A stretch of DNA of 64,000 nt, taken from Paragordius varius. Taxonomy: Eukaryota > Nematomorpha. The position numbers and the translations under genes are program-made. The notes under the pieces are model-generated. The model saw nothing but the letters and a program-made list of their open reading frames with translations. It was not told the origin of the DNA and ran no database searches. The stretch covers positions 9,672,001 through 9,736,000 of the forward strand of contig OZ176055.1 of NCBI GenBank assembly GCA_964247055.1, written 5' to 3'. Shown piece by piece: positions 13,101-30,700 of this stretch. How positions within the stretch are numbered: the stretch's first letter is position 1; each line of letters opens with the position of its first letter.

Positions 13101-13207
13101 GGTCGATCACATGGATGCAGGGGTTTAATCATTTGTCCATTTACGGTTCCAATAATAAGAAAAATAAAGACAAGAGGTGCCACAAAAGGGAAAAGGTATG
13201 TCATCAT
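6813..13207 (-). CDS. Secreted multicopper oxidase (arthropod-type laccase)
   Basis: Ten exons join in frame to a 648-aa protein: 13207-12905, 12391-12160, 11419-11228, 10753-10555, 9956-9668, 9210-9051, 8187-7993, 7667-7567, 7167-7047 and 6967-6813. Residues 1-25 form a signal peptide. A Cys-rich region ([18 protein letters not shown]) as in arthropod laccases follows. All four copper motifs are present: HWHG at about 125-128, HFWHAH at about 166-171, HTFHLHG at about 532-538 and [12 protein letters not shown] at about 603-614, with Met in the axial type-1 position as in insects. It should therefore be a catalytic four-copper oxidase of phenols, unlike copper-less MCORP paralogues. Known roles of the family are cuticle tanning and iron oxidation; which applies is not visible. 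No membrane anchor is seen at the C-terminus. Introns of 325-863 bp contain several family A MITEs; the last intron is 79 bp. Confidence 0.93.
7445..7491. repeat. (AT)n microsatellite in laccase intron
   Basis: A pure TA dinucleotide run. It creates apparent ORFs with YIYIYI repeats on both strands that are not genes. Confidence 0.9.
7706..7948. repeat. Family A MITE in laccase intron 7
   Basis: Left arm GAATTGAAATTATACAGACA with AAAACGTAAAAACG; right arm TATGGTTGTCTTTATAAAAA and CTGTCCGTATAATTTTT. It fills most of the 325-bp intron 7668-7992. Confidence 0.7.
8454..8742. repeat. Family A MITE in laccase intron 6
   Basis: It starts CAGTAAAAATTAAAATAACG after TA. The right arm carries AAAAGTATGGGGTTATCTTT and ACGTTTTGTCCGTATAATTT. 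Length is about 289 bp. Confidence 0.8.
9290..9536. repeat. Degraded family A MITE in laccase intron 5
   Basis: The core GGATATAAAGACAAATTTTT and the internal AAATTGTAAATATGAAATAG are kept, but both termini are diverged. Confidence 0.5.
11433..11897. repeat. Family A MITE, enlarged copy, laccase intron 2
   Basis: Termini are CAGTAAAAATAATTGCGGAA and ATTTCATTTTTTACTG, flanked by TA. At 465 bp it is longer than the usual 220-290 bp, so it probably contains a further insertion. It ends 13 nt from the 3' splice site of the intron. Confidence 0.7.
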
Positions 13208-15599
13208 TATGCTTTCTTGAAACTATTATGTATGTATGATATAATTATAAAAATTTAAATATGGTTCATTGTATTAGCTTGATATATAAGGTATTTTCAA
13301 ATTTAAATTTAACCAAAGCGTAATTTATATTCATTTTAATTTTGATTTAATAAATGAAGTTATTTTTATGGTGATATCGGTAAAACTATGCTAGAATATT
13401 TGTATGTTATCTGGTGAGTTTTTTATATTCAGTGTATTGCTTCAAGAAATGTAAAAATAATTATTACTTTAAATTTGATCTCTACCAATATTTTTAAGTT
13501 TAAGAAAAAATTAAAAGCGAATTTCTCATAGTTATTCCCCGTTAATCAGGTGTTTTATGGAAAGCACAAGGGTATACTTGTGGGTTACAAAAACTCTTCC
13601 TAATCACAAATTATTAGTTAGTTTTCAGGTTGTCAAAATTAGAATTTTTAAAATATTTTAATATGGGCTATATGCGGCCTTTTCCAAAAAACAGCACTAA
13701 TACCTCTAAAAATGAAGTATGCATTTTTTATTATATACATCAAATATATAATTAAAAAGTGTAAATATCTACCTCAGTGGGTTTGTGAAAAACAAGTATG
13801 GATTACGATAAATTTAAGAAAAAAAATAAATTGTAAATTTGTTTAAACGATAAAAATGGTGTTGTTTTTATTACACTGGACAACAATCCAAAATTGATTA
13901 ATTTAATTATAAACAAACCTATCAATTGTTTTGATTCGAGTTATATTACAAAATTATTTAATTACATTCGAAATATACCTCTATATATATATAATATATA
14001 TCAGGCAACATATTTTTAAATAAAATTAGTTGTTTGTTATTAAAAAATATAAAAATTAATAATAATTTGGCTATTATTCTTCAAACTCTCTAATTTAACT
14101 TTTTAGGAAAAAAAAAGATTTTCTCAGAAATATCTTTTAACCATTATATGGAAATTGTTTATAACTAATCAATACTATCATTTTTTATTGAATGACCTTT
14201 TCACAACATTTCAATATTATATATACATTTTAAAAAAAAAGTTGTTTCTTAATTAGCATATTGTTATCGCTGATAATTGGTGACACATTCGGACCTTAAA
14301 AATACACATCCTGTTTACATCATATATATATAGGTAGGTAGTGGTGTTGATTTATTGAACTTGTGTGTTTTTCCCGTTTATTTTGTTTTAATTATAAGAA
14401 TAATTAACGTTTTTATTTTTATAAGTGAATGGTGAATGAGTTAAGGTCAAATCAATTTTATTTCATAAAATGTATAAATATATATAAATATTGGTAACTC
14501 TTTTTACCTTCACATAAAAAATTATCAAGGTTTAATATATCTAACTCGAAACTTGTAGTTACATACGACCATACTCTTTGCCTTAATTAGCAACGGATAA
14601 AATTCTTTTAGTTATTCAAGTGTGCTTTTTGGAATTAAAGCATTTTGGAACCATTTTAGATGCCAGTTCTGTTTTTTAAAAAAATTGTGTATTAAAATGG
14701 TTTTCTATAATTTGGTGAGTAATCTCTGCTATTAAGTTTTAAATCTTCATCGGGAAATAAATTCATAAATTAGGTTCTGATTCATAGAAAATTTGTTTTT
14801 TTGAATTAGTATACCTTAAATCAATAACACTTAGTTGAAAATAATTTTTCAATATGCCCATCCTTTCTTGATATTTGATCCATTTAAATCTCTTAACTGC
14901 CCATGTGACCGTTTCTGACAGTTTTTTATTTGAATTAGGTATATAACGTTACAAAGATCAAACTCCAATAAAAATTATTAATAATATCCATTCAACTGGT
15001 AAATATTCTATAAAATTTGTTTAAGATGTTATATCGGAGCCTTCAACCAGGCCTAAAAAGGTGGAATTGGAATTAGGGTGGTTTTTAATCATATGTGGTT
15101 GGTCTCTTAAAAAAATAATGGTGCCAGAACGTTTCATTTGGAACCGTGTCCAAATTCTTACGTTTTCATACTTTTTATAAAACACCTTTATAATACAAAT
15201 TTAACAATATATTAAATTTTCGTAAAATTTATAAAATCAAACCATATCCAAAATTTTCGAACATGGTAGTATCTAATGGATTAACTAAAAGCAAAAGAAA
15301 ATAATATTGATAAAATTTTTAATTACACCAAAATTTGAAAAAATAATTATAAAATATGATAAAACAAAAATGTAATATTGATGTCTATATTATTTTGAAG
15401 TGGTAAATAAAAAAGCTTTTTAATTTTACATAAAGCAGCACATTTTAACTCAATTGCAGGGTTTTTAAGCTATCCCAATTTTGGACTTTAGTAAGCTCTT
15501 TCATTTAAATATAATATAATGTATAATTATTATTGTCTAAACAGTATTTAGGGTACAAAATTACCCCAAAATGTAATCATCGATAAAATATGAAAAGTT

Positions 15600-16640
15600 A
15601 AGAAAGTGCATATTTTACTATATTATATTGAATAATCTGTATTATTTCAGTAAACAACGTTTTTACCAAGAATTTATTTAACACTTTATTACTTTTTGAG
15701 GTAGTTTCATAACGGCGCGATATTATGAACACCTGTAAAGATATTGGGTCAAATTTGAAAATACATAATTTACAATTTCGAAAAAGCAAAATTGTAAACA
15801 TCATTTTTTTTAAATTGATAATACATGAGACAAATAAATGTACATTATAGTTAAAAAATATAATAATTTATTCTACAAAGCTTTCAGATTTTACGAGCAA
15901 AATGTTGACATTTATTGATTTTATCTGTGTGTTTCAAAAGAATTTTGGAGCTATCAGAGTTCGGAATTCTAGAAGTTAAAATTCTGCAAATATATAAGCT
16001 TTTTTTACCTAATATAAAGTGTTAAATTAAGACAAAAGCACCATTTCTGAATATTTATGAGAACATATTTATTCATCTGGGTATAATTTATAACCTTAAA
16101 TGATTTCTGCAAAAATTTTCAATATAAATTAAAAGGACTACGGGATTTTCTAATTTTAAGCAAATAGGTTAAAATATTAATTTTTTAAATTGGACAATGT
16201 AATTAAAAATCTGAAGGAAAGAACTCGGTATTAAAAACGATAGCGATCGTTTATAGAGTTTTTTGCGACAAATATAAGGTATAACTCTTTTTTATCAACC
16301 CAAAGGCGCCTTAAGATATGCATGCACAAAATATTCGAATCGAATCGATCTCATTCTCTGGACAACAAGATATAAATTATCCATTACAAATGTACATATA
16401 CTGGTTCAGATGGTTTTTTGACCACAATTTGCTTCAAAATAAAATTTCAATTCCCACATATATCAACTGCAGCACAAACCTTAATTGGATTTTTAATCAA
16501 TACCGAACAAATTCTCACTGTATTTAAGAGCAGGTTCGAAACACTTATAGAAAATAATGCTGAAAGCAGGTGGTCATCGTTAAAAATATCAGTACAGCCA
16601 ATCAATCTATTACACACACTGTAAATAATCGGGTGTCATA
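15600..16640. repeat. Family C palindrome copy, partial
   Basis: It shares the segments around TTCTAGAAGTTAAAATTCTG, ACATGAGAAC-like and CTGGGATAT-like motifs with the copies at 3745-5060, 18830-19500 and 40380-40740. Boundaries are approximate. Confidence 0.4.
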
Positions 16641-16739
16641 AAAATTCTGAAAAAAAATTTTTTGATTTTGGCCCCTACGAGTTATATAATAAAGGTATTA
16701 TTACTTTTTAACTGCTAACATCAGAACATGATATAATTT

Positions 16740-17826
16740 GATTTTGTGAAAGCAAAATGCTTTATTCCAAAGATATCACTAAAATATATCATAGACTACA
16801 AATAAAAAGAAAATCATAATTTTTTACAAAATTTTACACTCCGTAGGTCCCAATTTTTTGCCCTTCTATAATGAGCTAAATAAAAACCCAAAAATGCCGA
16901 GATTACGTGATAAGAATTTTAAATATATCCTAAATTTTCATATCAACTAATATATTTTTTAAAAAATGCATATTTTTTTAGCAAAATTTTGAAATAGCGT
17001 ACATTATATTTTGACGCATGATGGAAACGATATAATAACGCTTTAAGATATTATAAAAACACTCTGAACATTTCTGTCGCTCCAGAATTTTAATTTAAAG
17101 GTTCATCTGCTTTGAAATTTTGGTGAATTTCGGTAAAAATGACTATTTATATTTAACATATGAAAAATAACGATGATTTAAAATAACGATTATTTTTATT
17201 ATATAATTCTGGTAGCATCAATTCATATATAAAAGTGTTTTTATAATATCTATGTCCCTTCTCGGTACATGTATATCTTTAATATAAATCGCATATGTGC
17301 GCAATAAAAGTCTCATATAAAAAATAAAATTCGGAGTCTGAGTTAATATAGTTATCCCATAGTTTGAATCTGGAAAACTTTCAACTGTCCTATCATCTTC
17401 AAAAAAGCTATACGTAATAAAAATCGTTTTCTACTTTCTTAAATAAATGCTTTGATTAAAACCCAACAATTTCACATTATTGTTTTTTTTATGAATTACA
17501 GTAGCATATGGAGTAAAACAATATTAGTCCATAAAAAAATAAAAAAATGTTTTTTTCTATAAAAAACAAGGGGATATTATAGATATGTGTATTTACAACT
17601 AGGACTGTTTTTTTAAAAAAAACATTTTTTATCCATTTATGGACTAATATTGTTTTACTCCATACGCTACTGTATTATCAAAATAAAAAATTAATTATCG
17701 AAGTATGCACAAGAGATATGCAATGTTACCACTTCTCTCATAAGATATGTAGCGATAAGGGACGAATTGCAATGTTTTTATTTTTATCATAAGATATGTG
17801 TAGTGTACCTAAAAGGGACATATAAA

Positions 17827-17873
<47 letters not shown>

Positions 17874-18310
17874 TAATCAACTTTTAACAAAATTAAAAAT
17901 CTTTTTTTGAAAAAATAGAGTATTAAATATTTACTGTGTATGTTTCTATCATGTCTCAAAGTAGTATGAATTACGCTTCAACAAATATCGGCATTTTTGC
18001 GTTTATTTTATGAGAACAGGCCCATTTTATAAAAGCGAAAATATTTGGGACTGAAGCCCACAACTAAAATTTAAATTTTTTAAAAAGTATTGCTTTTTAT
18101 ATGTGGTATATGATATTTAGTGATAATTTTTGAAATGAAGGATTTAGCCCTCACCAAAAAAAATTAGTTAACAAAATGAGTGTGTATTTTGCCTTTTTCT
18201 GATTTGCACTTACCAAAGTGTAAACTTCTTTCGTAGGGCCGAACCCAAAAGTACCATGATATTCCTGATACGATTTCGTATCAAAATATATATTGTATCC
18301 AGATATTTTT
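16740..18310. repeat. Family C palindrome copy, nearly complete
   Basis: AAATAAAAACCCAAAAATGCCG near 16878 faces CGGCATTTTTGCGTTTATTT near 17991. CAAATAAAAAGAAAA near 16800 faces GCTTTTTATATGTGG near 18088. The centre is interrupted by MITE E at 17499-17672 and an AT microsatellite at 17832-17871. Confidence 0.5.
17499..17672. mobile_element. Family E MITE with TA target duplication
   Basis: 174 bp with inverted ends CAGTAGCATATGGAGTAAAA and its near-perfect complement TTTTACTCCATACGCTACTG, flanked by TA on both sides. The arms extend about 40 bp, through CAATATTAGTCCATAAA. TA duplication and CAGT ends suggest the Tc1/mariner group. Confidence 0.85.
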
Positions 18311-18829
18311 TTGGTACACTATGTTAGTCAAAAATCATATCATATAAAATTAAATTACTTAAAAAATAGATCAAGCAGCCCATCGTCGTCAGTCAAAGCT
18401 ATCTAACAACATTTAAAAATACAATTCCTTAACACCAGAAAAGCACCCGTGGTAACAAACACAATCAGTATAATAACCTTTGCCTCACACTCAAAAATTC
18501 CAAAAACAACGACAGTTATTGCAATCGTATCCTTCATACCACGCAAGTCTTTCTCTTACAAAGCCCAGTGAAAAGATGGGGATAAGACAAGAATTTACTT
18601 GAAAATAGGGTGTATTATGCTGTAAAATTCTACAGCACCAGTTTATCAGAAACAGCATAAGCCACAAATCATACAAGAATAAATGAATGGGCCATCGATT
18701 ACTCACTGACCAACAAATCGGAATAATGACATTCCAACCGAGCTTAGAAGTGTCACAGAAAATATTCGCCCACGCTTTTTTTTCCAAAGATTGGTAAAGC
18801 CATACTTATTTCATTTTGCGAAAAGAAAT

Positions 18830-19500
18830 CCTACAATAATATTATTTTAGTAAAAGCGAAATGCTTCACTCCAAATATCACTAAATAAAAAGCAGTACAA
18901 TAATAGTATTAACAGTCCATTACCTTTTGAGGTATTTTATATCACAAGAAAATTCAAAATTTAAGTATCTTTAACATTTAAGGTATTAAGCTGAATTTAA
19001 AAGAAGCTTTTATAAGCTTTAAGACGCATTATACAAGAAAGAATTTCGCGGAGTTGTCCCAATTTTGGACCCAATAAATCACTAACTGTAAAAAATATAT
19101 TTTTTATACACATGAGAACAATGTTTGATAATTAAACTTAAATAACTTTTAAAACAGTAGTTTATTACAAAATTGAGTTCTGGGATATAATACTATCCCA
19201 CAAGGAAAAGTTAAAAAAGGTTAAATATCATATCTTAGATGCGGATTTCGTAATCCCACTAAAAAAGGCAAATTTTCGAACAACGCAAAAATACCGTTAT
19301 TGCGTAATACAAACTTTATCGAGGAAAAGTCGAAAAAATTGTGTATTTTTAAATTTTGAATTATAGAAAAATATTAAAGAAGCGAGTTTATACGTACTTC
19401 GAGCAGGTGGCAACAATATAGACTTTTTCTATATAAGGATCTTAACATTTCTATCCCCTCGCATTTTTTAAAAAAACGTATTTGTCGAGAAATTAAGTTT
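18830..19500. repeat. Family C palindrome copy, partial
   Basis: It contains CAAATATCACTAAATAAAAA, the CCCAATTTTGGAC motif and CAGTAGTTTATTACAAAATT shared with the other family C copies. It ends near the CATTTCTATCCCCTCGC segment. Boundaries are approximate. Confidence 0.4.
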
Positions 19501-20281
19501 TATAAAAGTTGCGTTATTAACAATAGATATCAAATTTAAGCGAAGCTTTATTAAATCTAAAATCTGAGGTGATATTTATGTTCGATATCATTGAATTAAA
19601 ATATTTTATAATATCGAGAGGTCAATTATACCAAATCGGGAAAAAAATTAAACAGCAATTTTTTTTCGGATCATGCTTTAAAATCAAGCTTACTATTTTG
19701 GCTATATGACTTGAGCCAAAAACTGCTCGTGTCGTGAATGTATAAGGCCGCAAAAAACACAGTAGGGGAAAAACGCATTGGATCTATAACGTAATCAATG
19801 AAACCAAGGTTTCTGTGTAAACAATTGATACTACAAACCGTACAAGCCGACGATACTAATGAAATAGCGACAAATCTGCTTTGACATAATAAATCGTAAT
19901 AAAAACTCAAGATAACAGATGTGTTTTTTAGAGAATCGAAAAATTAACTGGGTAGTTAATATAATATTAATGTCATCGTATTCTTAAATTTGATTTTCAC
20001 ATAAGATAACCATATAAAACAGATAATATTATGTTTAAAATACTAAATTTATTATAGGTGAAAACTGGTAATTCAAATTGGTTAACACTGTTTTTATAAA
20101 TAAGTCTGCACGACTACAAATATGTTGTTTTTTCGTTAAATAAAATTAAATTGTTTAATTAGCGTACCTTGTGTATTATTGTTTTAGTCATACATTTTGC
20201 GTGCTTGAAACGGTTATCATATTTTAATTTATTTTTATTATGAACCCCAAATAAATTTATTTTAATTATTTATTTCGAAAC

Positions 20282-25909
<5,628 letters not shown>

Positions 25910-26564
25910 TTTATGTTTTACTTATAAGACTTAAGAAAAAAACCTTGATTTATTTTTTTGCCTCTCTCTTTTTATTTTTTGTAAAATCACTCACCACCTT
26001 AAAAACGCTTGCTTAAACAGATTTTTTGGATTATTTCGATCTATAGATTAAAGTTTGCGCTTTTTTCTGGTAAATTTATAAAAATTCCAAAAAGGTTTTT
26101 TATTACACCATTTTTTTAAATTATGAGGAAATGGACTTATATAACAGACAAAAAAAACGCTTAATTTGTTCAGATTTTATCATCATTCCTTTAAACTTTT
26201 TTAAAAAAAATTTACCTTTGAATTTTAATACGATATACTCATCCAACCTGGCTATTTTGATTGCTTTTCACATTGTATGTATATAGATATTCCATATCAC
26301 CAAATATAAAAATATGTACTTTTTTGTAAATCTTTGCACCTTAATAATATTTGTAGCTTTAAATATGTTTATTACGAAAAAATGCAGTTGCTATGATTTT
26401 TCATAATTTGTGCTATATTGCGCTCTCTTTTTTATATTACCATTGATGATTTTTTTGCATAATTATTTTATCTTTATAGTTGTACAAAAATTTATATATA
26501 TATTATATGGGTATTTTTATTGCAAAAATATTGTATATCTTTTAATTCCTATATACATTATTAA

Positions 26565-26570
26565 AATAAA
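26565..26570 (+). terminator. Candidate alpha-tubulin poly(A) signal
   Basis: AATAAA 656 nt after the tubulin stop. Another AATAAATAAAT lies near 26703; which is used cannot be decided from sequence. Confidence 0.4.
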
Positions 26571-26794
26571 TGCGCTTTTTATGTAGTTTATTTTTAGGCC
26601 ATTTATTAATGCATATTAGTTTTGTTCACAAATATTTTTTTAATTAGTTTTTACAAATCTTAAAGGCTTTTTGTCAAACTCTGGGCCACATTTATTCATT
26701 CAATAAATAAATGAAAAACGCTATAGGATAAAGATTGGTAATTTCTTATTTTTAAATAACAAACTCAATCTTCTTAAGAAAGAGTCAAAATAGT

Positions 26795-26942
26795 TTTAAT
26801 AGCACTTCAAGAATGCCTTGAACACTTTAAGTTGCTTGAACATTTTAAGTTAATCTTTAAACACTTCAAGAGTGTCCTTTAACATTTCAAGTTGGTCCTT
26901 GAACACTTCAAGTAGGTCCTTTAACATTTCAAATTGACCCTA
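26795..26942. repeat. 21-bp tandem repeat related to family B units
   Basis: Alternating units such as AACACTTCAAGAGTGTCCTTT and AACATTTCAAGTTGGTCCTTG repeat at 21 bp. The core CCTTGAACACTTCAA differs by one base from CCTTGAACAATTCAA of the family B unit. Confidence 0.7.
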
Positions 26943-27423
26943 AAAAATTTATTTAGATTTAACCATAAATTTTCTATGTTATTAATTTTATTAATTTAAG
27001 CAATATTCTTGAGTTATTTATTCATTTAAAATTAAAATTTTAAAAAACCACCTTTTTGTTTCAAATTAATATTTTTCCTATTCTTCAACAATATTACTCT
27101 TTTATAAATATTTGCTATGAAAAATCTGTAATTTAACCCAGAAAACTTATGTTTTTTCAATTACATTTTAAAATCTTAATAAAATTAATATTTTTTTTAA
27201 GAACATAATAAAGATATACGGTCTGAATGATCAAAATTGATATATGAAATGCAAATGATATAATATACATTAGCAGCCGCTCAATTTTTTAAATAAATAT
27301 GTTTGAGAATGATATAATAAAGACGCGTTTATAGATATTCAAGCGTCTTCCAGTTGTTTTAAATCTTAAAATAAGTTTTTTTTATAAAAATTACGATTGT
27401 GAAATATTTAGAGCACTTATTTA

Positions 27424-27643
27424 CAGTAAAAAATAAATACTATAGGGACAAAATGTAAAAATTAAAGATAAATAATTTTTTTGAAAAAGGACAGCCATAC
27501 TATTTTAATCCTTATTTCATTATAATCAATATAACTCATATCGTTTTTGAGTAAAATGGTAACACCTCTTTAAAAAAAGTATGGGGTGCCTTTAAATTTG
27601 TCTTTTAGTTTTTACATTTTGAACATATTTTCATTATTTACTG
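27424..27643. mobile_element. Family A MITE
   Basis: Ends CAGTAAAAAATAAATACTAT and TTTTCATTATTTACTG, flanked by TA. Arms include GACAGCCATACTATTTTAAT and AAAAGTATGGGGTGCC. About 220 bp. Confidence 0.8.
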
Positions 27644-27794
27644 TATTATCTTTGAGATTTTTAATTAGTGTAAAATCAGCGGCTGTAATACATAAAAGAA
27701 TCGTATTTTCCATAAATTATTCCAAGTGAATACAACTAATAAAATTATGATATCAAAAATTTATAAATTTAGTTATTTTTGCTTGTACGGAAAA

Positions 27795-30700
27795 TCATTC
27801 ATCATTTATGGCCACAATTACTTTTTGTTTTTCCGCTTTTCTCGTCATTTTCTTGGATTTGTTTTTAATCACGTTCGTCTCCCTAAAATTATGATATAAT
27901 AGGTACCAATTATAATATTATGGAAATATATGAGAAATTTAGCATGTTAAAAATAAAAAATGTAAGGATGTCAACCACATTTCTATATCATTCTTAATAA
28001 AAATAGAGAAATAAATTATTATAGGAAATAAACAACCCTAATTCGATCGGCTATGTCGCAAAAGATTGGTTAACTTTATAAAAATGACAATAAAATACAT
28101 AAACTATAGATATAAATTTAACCGGAATCGCGACATTTTTTGAGAAATATAAAAAATTTTAGACTTATTATTCCAATGTATTAAAAATTTCAAACCATAC
28201 TTTTTAATTTGCGCCTGTTTGATATCAAGGAGTTCACGTTTAGCCTTAAACAATGTTTTAGGAATGTGTCGATGCCTATAAATTCTAGCGATTTCTGGAT
28301 GGTTGACATATTTTTCTTTCAATTTGGCATTGTAATTGAACGCATTCCGTTCTCGCGTTTTAACCTATGATTATTTTATAGCAAAAAATAATTGAATTGA
28401 AATTTTTAATAGGGTTTATATCTGTAACATAGGATTAAATTTAATTCAAAAATTAATTAACAGTAAAATTAGTTATTTGTAAAAGGATTAAAAACACACA
28501 AAAATAAAAGGTAATATATATTATGTATTTATTTAATTTTTATGCTAAAAATAACTTATGTTTCCTAAAAAGATTGCATTACTTAAATTATTAAAATTTG
28601 ATAATACAAGTCTTCAAATATCAAATCTTTACCATATTATACCAATTAAATTAGATTATAAGTTAAAAACGTTTGTCAACTAATAAAAATAATTACAAAA
28701 AAATTACAAAAAAACTAAAAATTATATACGATTCCAATCTTTTCCCATGCTCTGGCCTTCCAAATCCTGATATTGGTTTCATCCGAACCGGAATAAATGT
28801 ATTTGTTATCGGCTGACCATTTGACACAAAAAATGCGTTGCATACGTTGAGTGTAATACACCTCTCTTTTGTTAATGTTCGTAAAAAAAATATAAAGAAA
28901 AATATATTTTACAGTAAATAATGGAAAAATATAGAATTCAATACCCGAATCACAAATCTTTTTTTTTTCAAAAAGAACAAATTTTTTTAACTTTTGTCAT
29001 TACCATATTATACAGTAAAAACTGAAATCAAGTAAAAATATAAAGACAAATATTTTTTTTCTTAAAGACAACCATACTTTTTTAATTTCAATTTTTCTCA
29101 TATAATTCATTTATTTACAATTAAAAATATATAATTGATTGTGTTACCAATATAAATATATATATATTATACTTTGTTGTTTAAAACATATATAATTAAG
29201 ATTAAAAAAGCATGGTTGTCTTTTAAAAAAAAATATTTGTCTTTATATTTTTACGTTTTGTCCGTATAATTTCAAGTTTTACTGTAAATAATTTCACTAG
29301 TATTCGGAAAGATTAAAACAAAAATATTATTAGTGGTTTCCTTATATGTCTTAAAAGTGTATTCGTAGAAAAATATAAATAATTTAAAACAACTTTATCT
29401 TAAAACCCTAAAAGTTATTCTGCAATTAAAAAGTTTATCGTAAAAACTCAGCATCACATATGTCAAATTTTAAGGCTCATTTTTCAAAACTATGAGAAAA
29501 AATTTTATATTTCTTTAGAAAATGTTGAAATAGGGATGCAAAGACCGACTCCCACCTCCTCGCGGGGCATCCCGGGTAACGCTAACGGGAGCGGCACTGT
29601 TTGTAAAGAACAGTCAATGAACATCAATCCAGAAGGAGGAAAACTAGTGTGTGGGGCGTGGCGGAATTGAGATTGGCTGTCTCATTTTCTTACAAAATAC
29701 CACAATGCCTGTATTCACACACATGGTTTTAAAGCGGGTTTATCTGGGCGCTATAACCAGCAGCCAGATGATAATAACGATAATATAAGTACTTATAACG
29801 AAAGATGGAGTGGGAGCTTCCAAAGCCCAGAAAGGCACCTCCCTCGGCCGTAGACTTAAATCTACAAACGGATTGAGAGATTCGAAGTCTTTTCAGACAC
29901 TCTCTAGCCTGGTACAGCGAATAAGGTACTCTCTCCTCCGAGTTAAGAGGTTGGCTATAAGGGCATATAGTCTATAAAAATCAAGCCTCATTACTTTTAC
30001 CATGTTCAACAGCGAAATAATAATGAAAAAATACTACGAAACTTTATATTATATATTTTTATACTGCATAATAATAATAATTATATTTATAATACATCTA
30101 CGGAAAAGTGAAATGTTACCTGAGAAAAAATCATTTAATATTAAAAATAATAACTTTAAATTTGGCACATGGAATGTCGGAACTCTTGTTGGAAAAGCTT
30201 GGATGATAATAAGTGCGATTAAAGAACAAAAGCTTGACATATGTTGTTTACAAGAAACTCGTTTTAAAAACGGAGGTAATTATCAACATGAAGGTTTTAC
30301 ACTGTATTATGAAGGAGGAAAATCAGGGAAATCAGGGGTAGCAATAGCCATAAACGATCAGATAAGAGATAATATAATTGACATTACACGTCACAACGAC
30401 AGAATTATTCAAATGCGAGTGGCTCTCAATAATACCACCCTTAACATACTATCCATCTATACCCCTCAACAGGGTCAAAATGAAACTACCAAACAGGAAT
30501 TTTGGAATCAGCTTTATCAGATCGCACAAAATGTTCCCACAAATGACATACTTTTGATCGGCGGGGATTTTAATGGACACATTGGAATGCACGCTGATGG
30601 TTATGAAGGTATACACGGTGGAGTAGGTATTGGCTCTCGCAACAAAGAAGGCGAAACCCTCTTGGAATTCTGCAGTGCCGCAAACTTATTGATTTGCAAC

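Larger units (their letters stand above)
13208..20281. other. Intergenic region between laccase and alpha-tubulin
   Basis: About 7 kb between two divergently transcribed genes, so it holds both promoters. From 13208 to about 15390 I see no element and no convincing exon. About 15390-19500 is mostly palindrome family C plus a small MITE. 19500-20281 shows no recognisable element. A distant non-coding first exon of tubulin could lie here but cannot be shown from sequence alone. Confidence 0.5.
25910..27794. other. Tubulin 3' region and tubulin/DCAF13 tail-to-tail gap
   Basis: It holds the long AT-rich tubulin 3' UTR, a 21-bp tandem repeat at 26795-26942, one family A MITE at 27424-27643 and the DCAF13 3' UTR. 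No other coding sequence is recognised. Confidence 0.6.

Noticed and set aside
17738-17959. Open frame with a Tyr-Ile repeat
   Set aside because: Translation of an AT microsatellite in a palindrome repeat; no homology or splice context.
18491-18787. Minus-strand 98-codon frame, and a plus-strand resemblance (INEWAIDYSLT) to a reverse-transcriptase tail
   Set aside because: No catalytic motif or consistent frame could be found on either strand, so it is too weak to call a LINE relic.
19671-19910. Minus-strand 79-codon open frame upstream of tubulin
   Set aside because: Composition and lack of recognisable motif or splice sites suggest chance.
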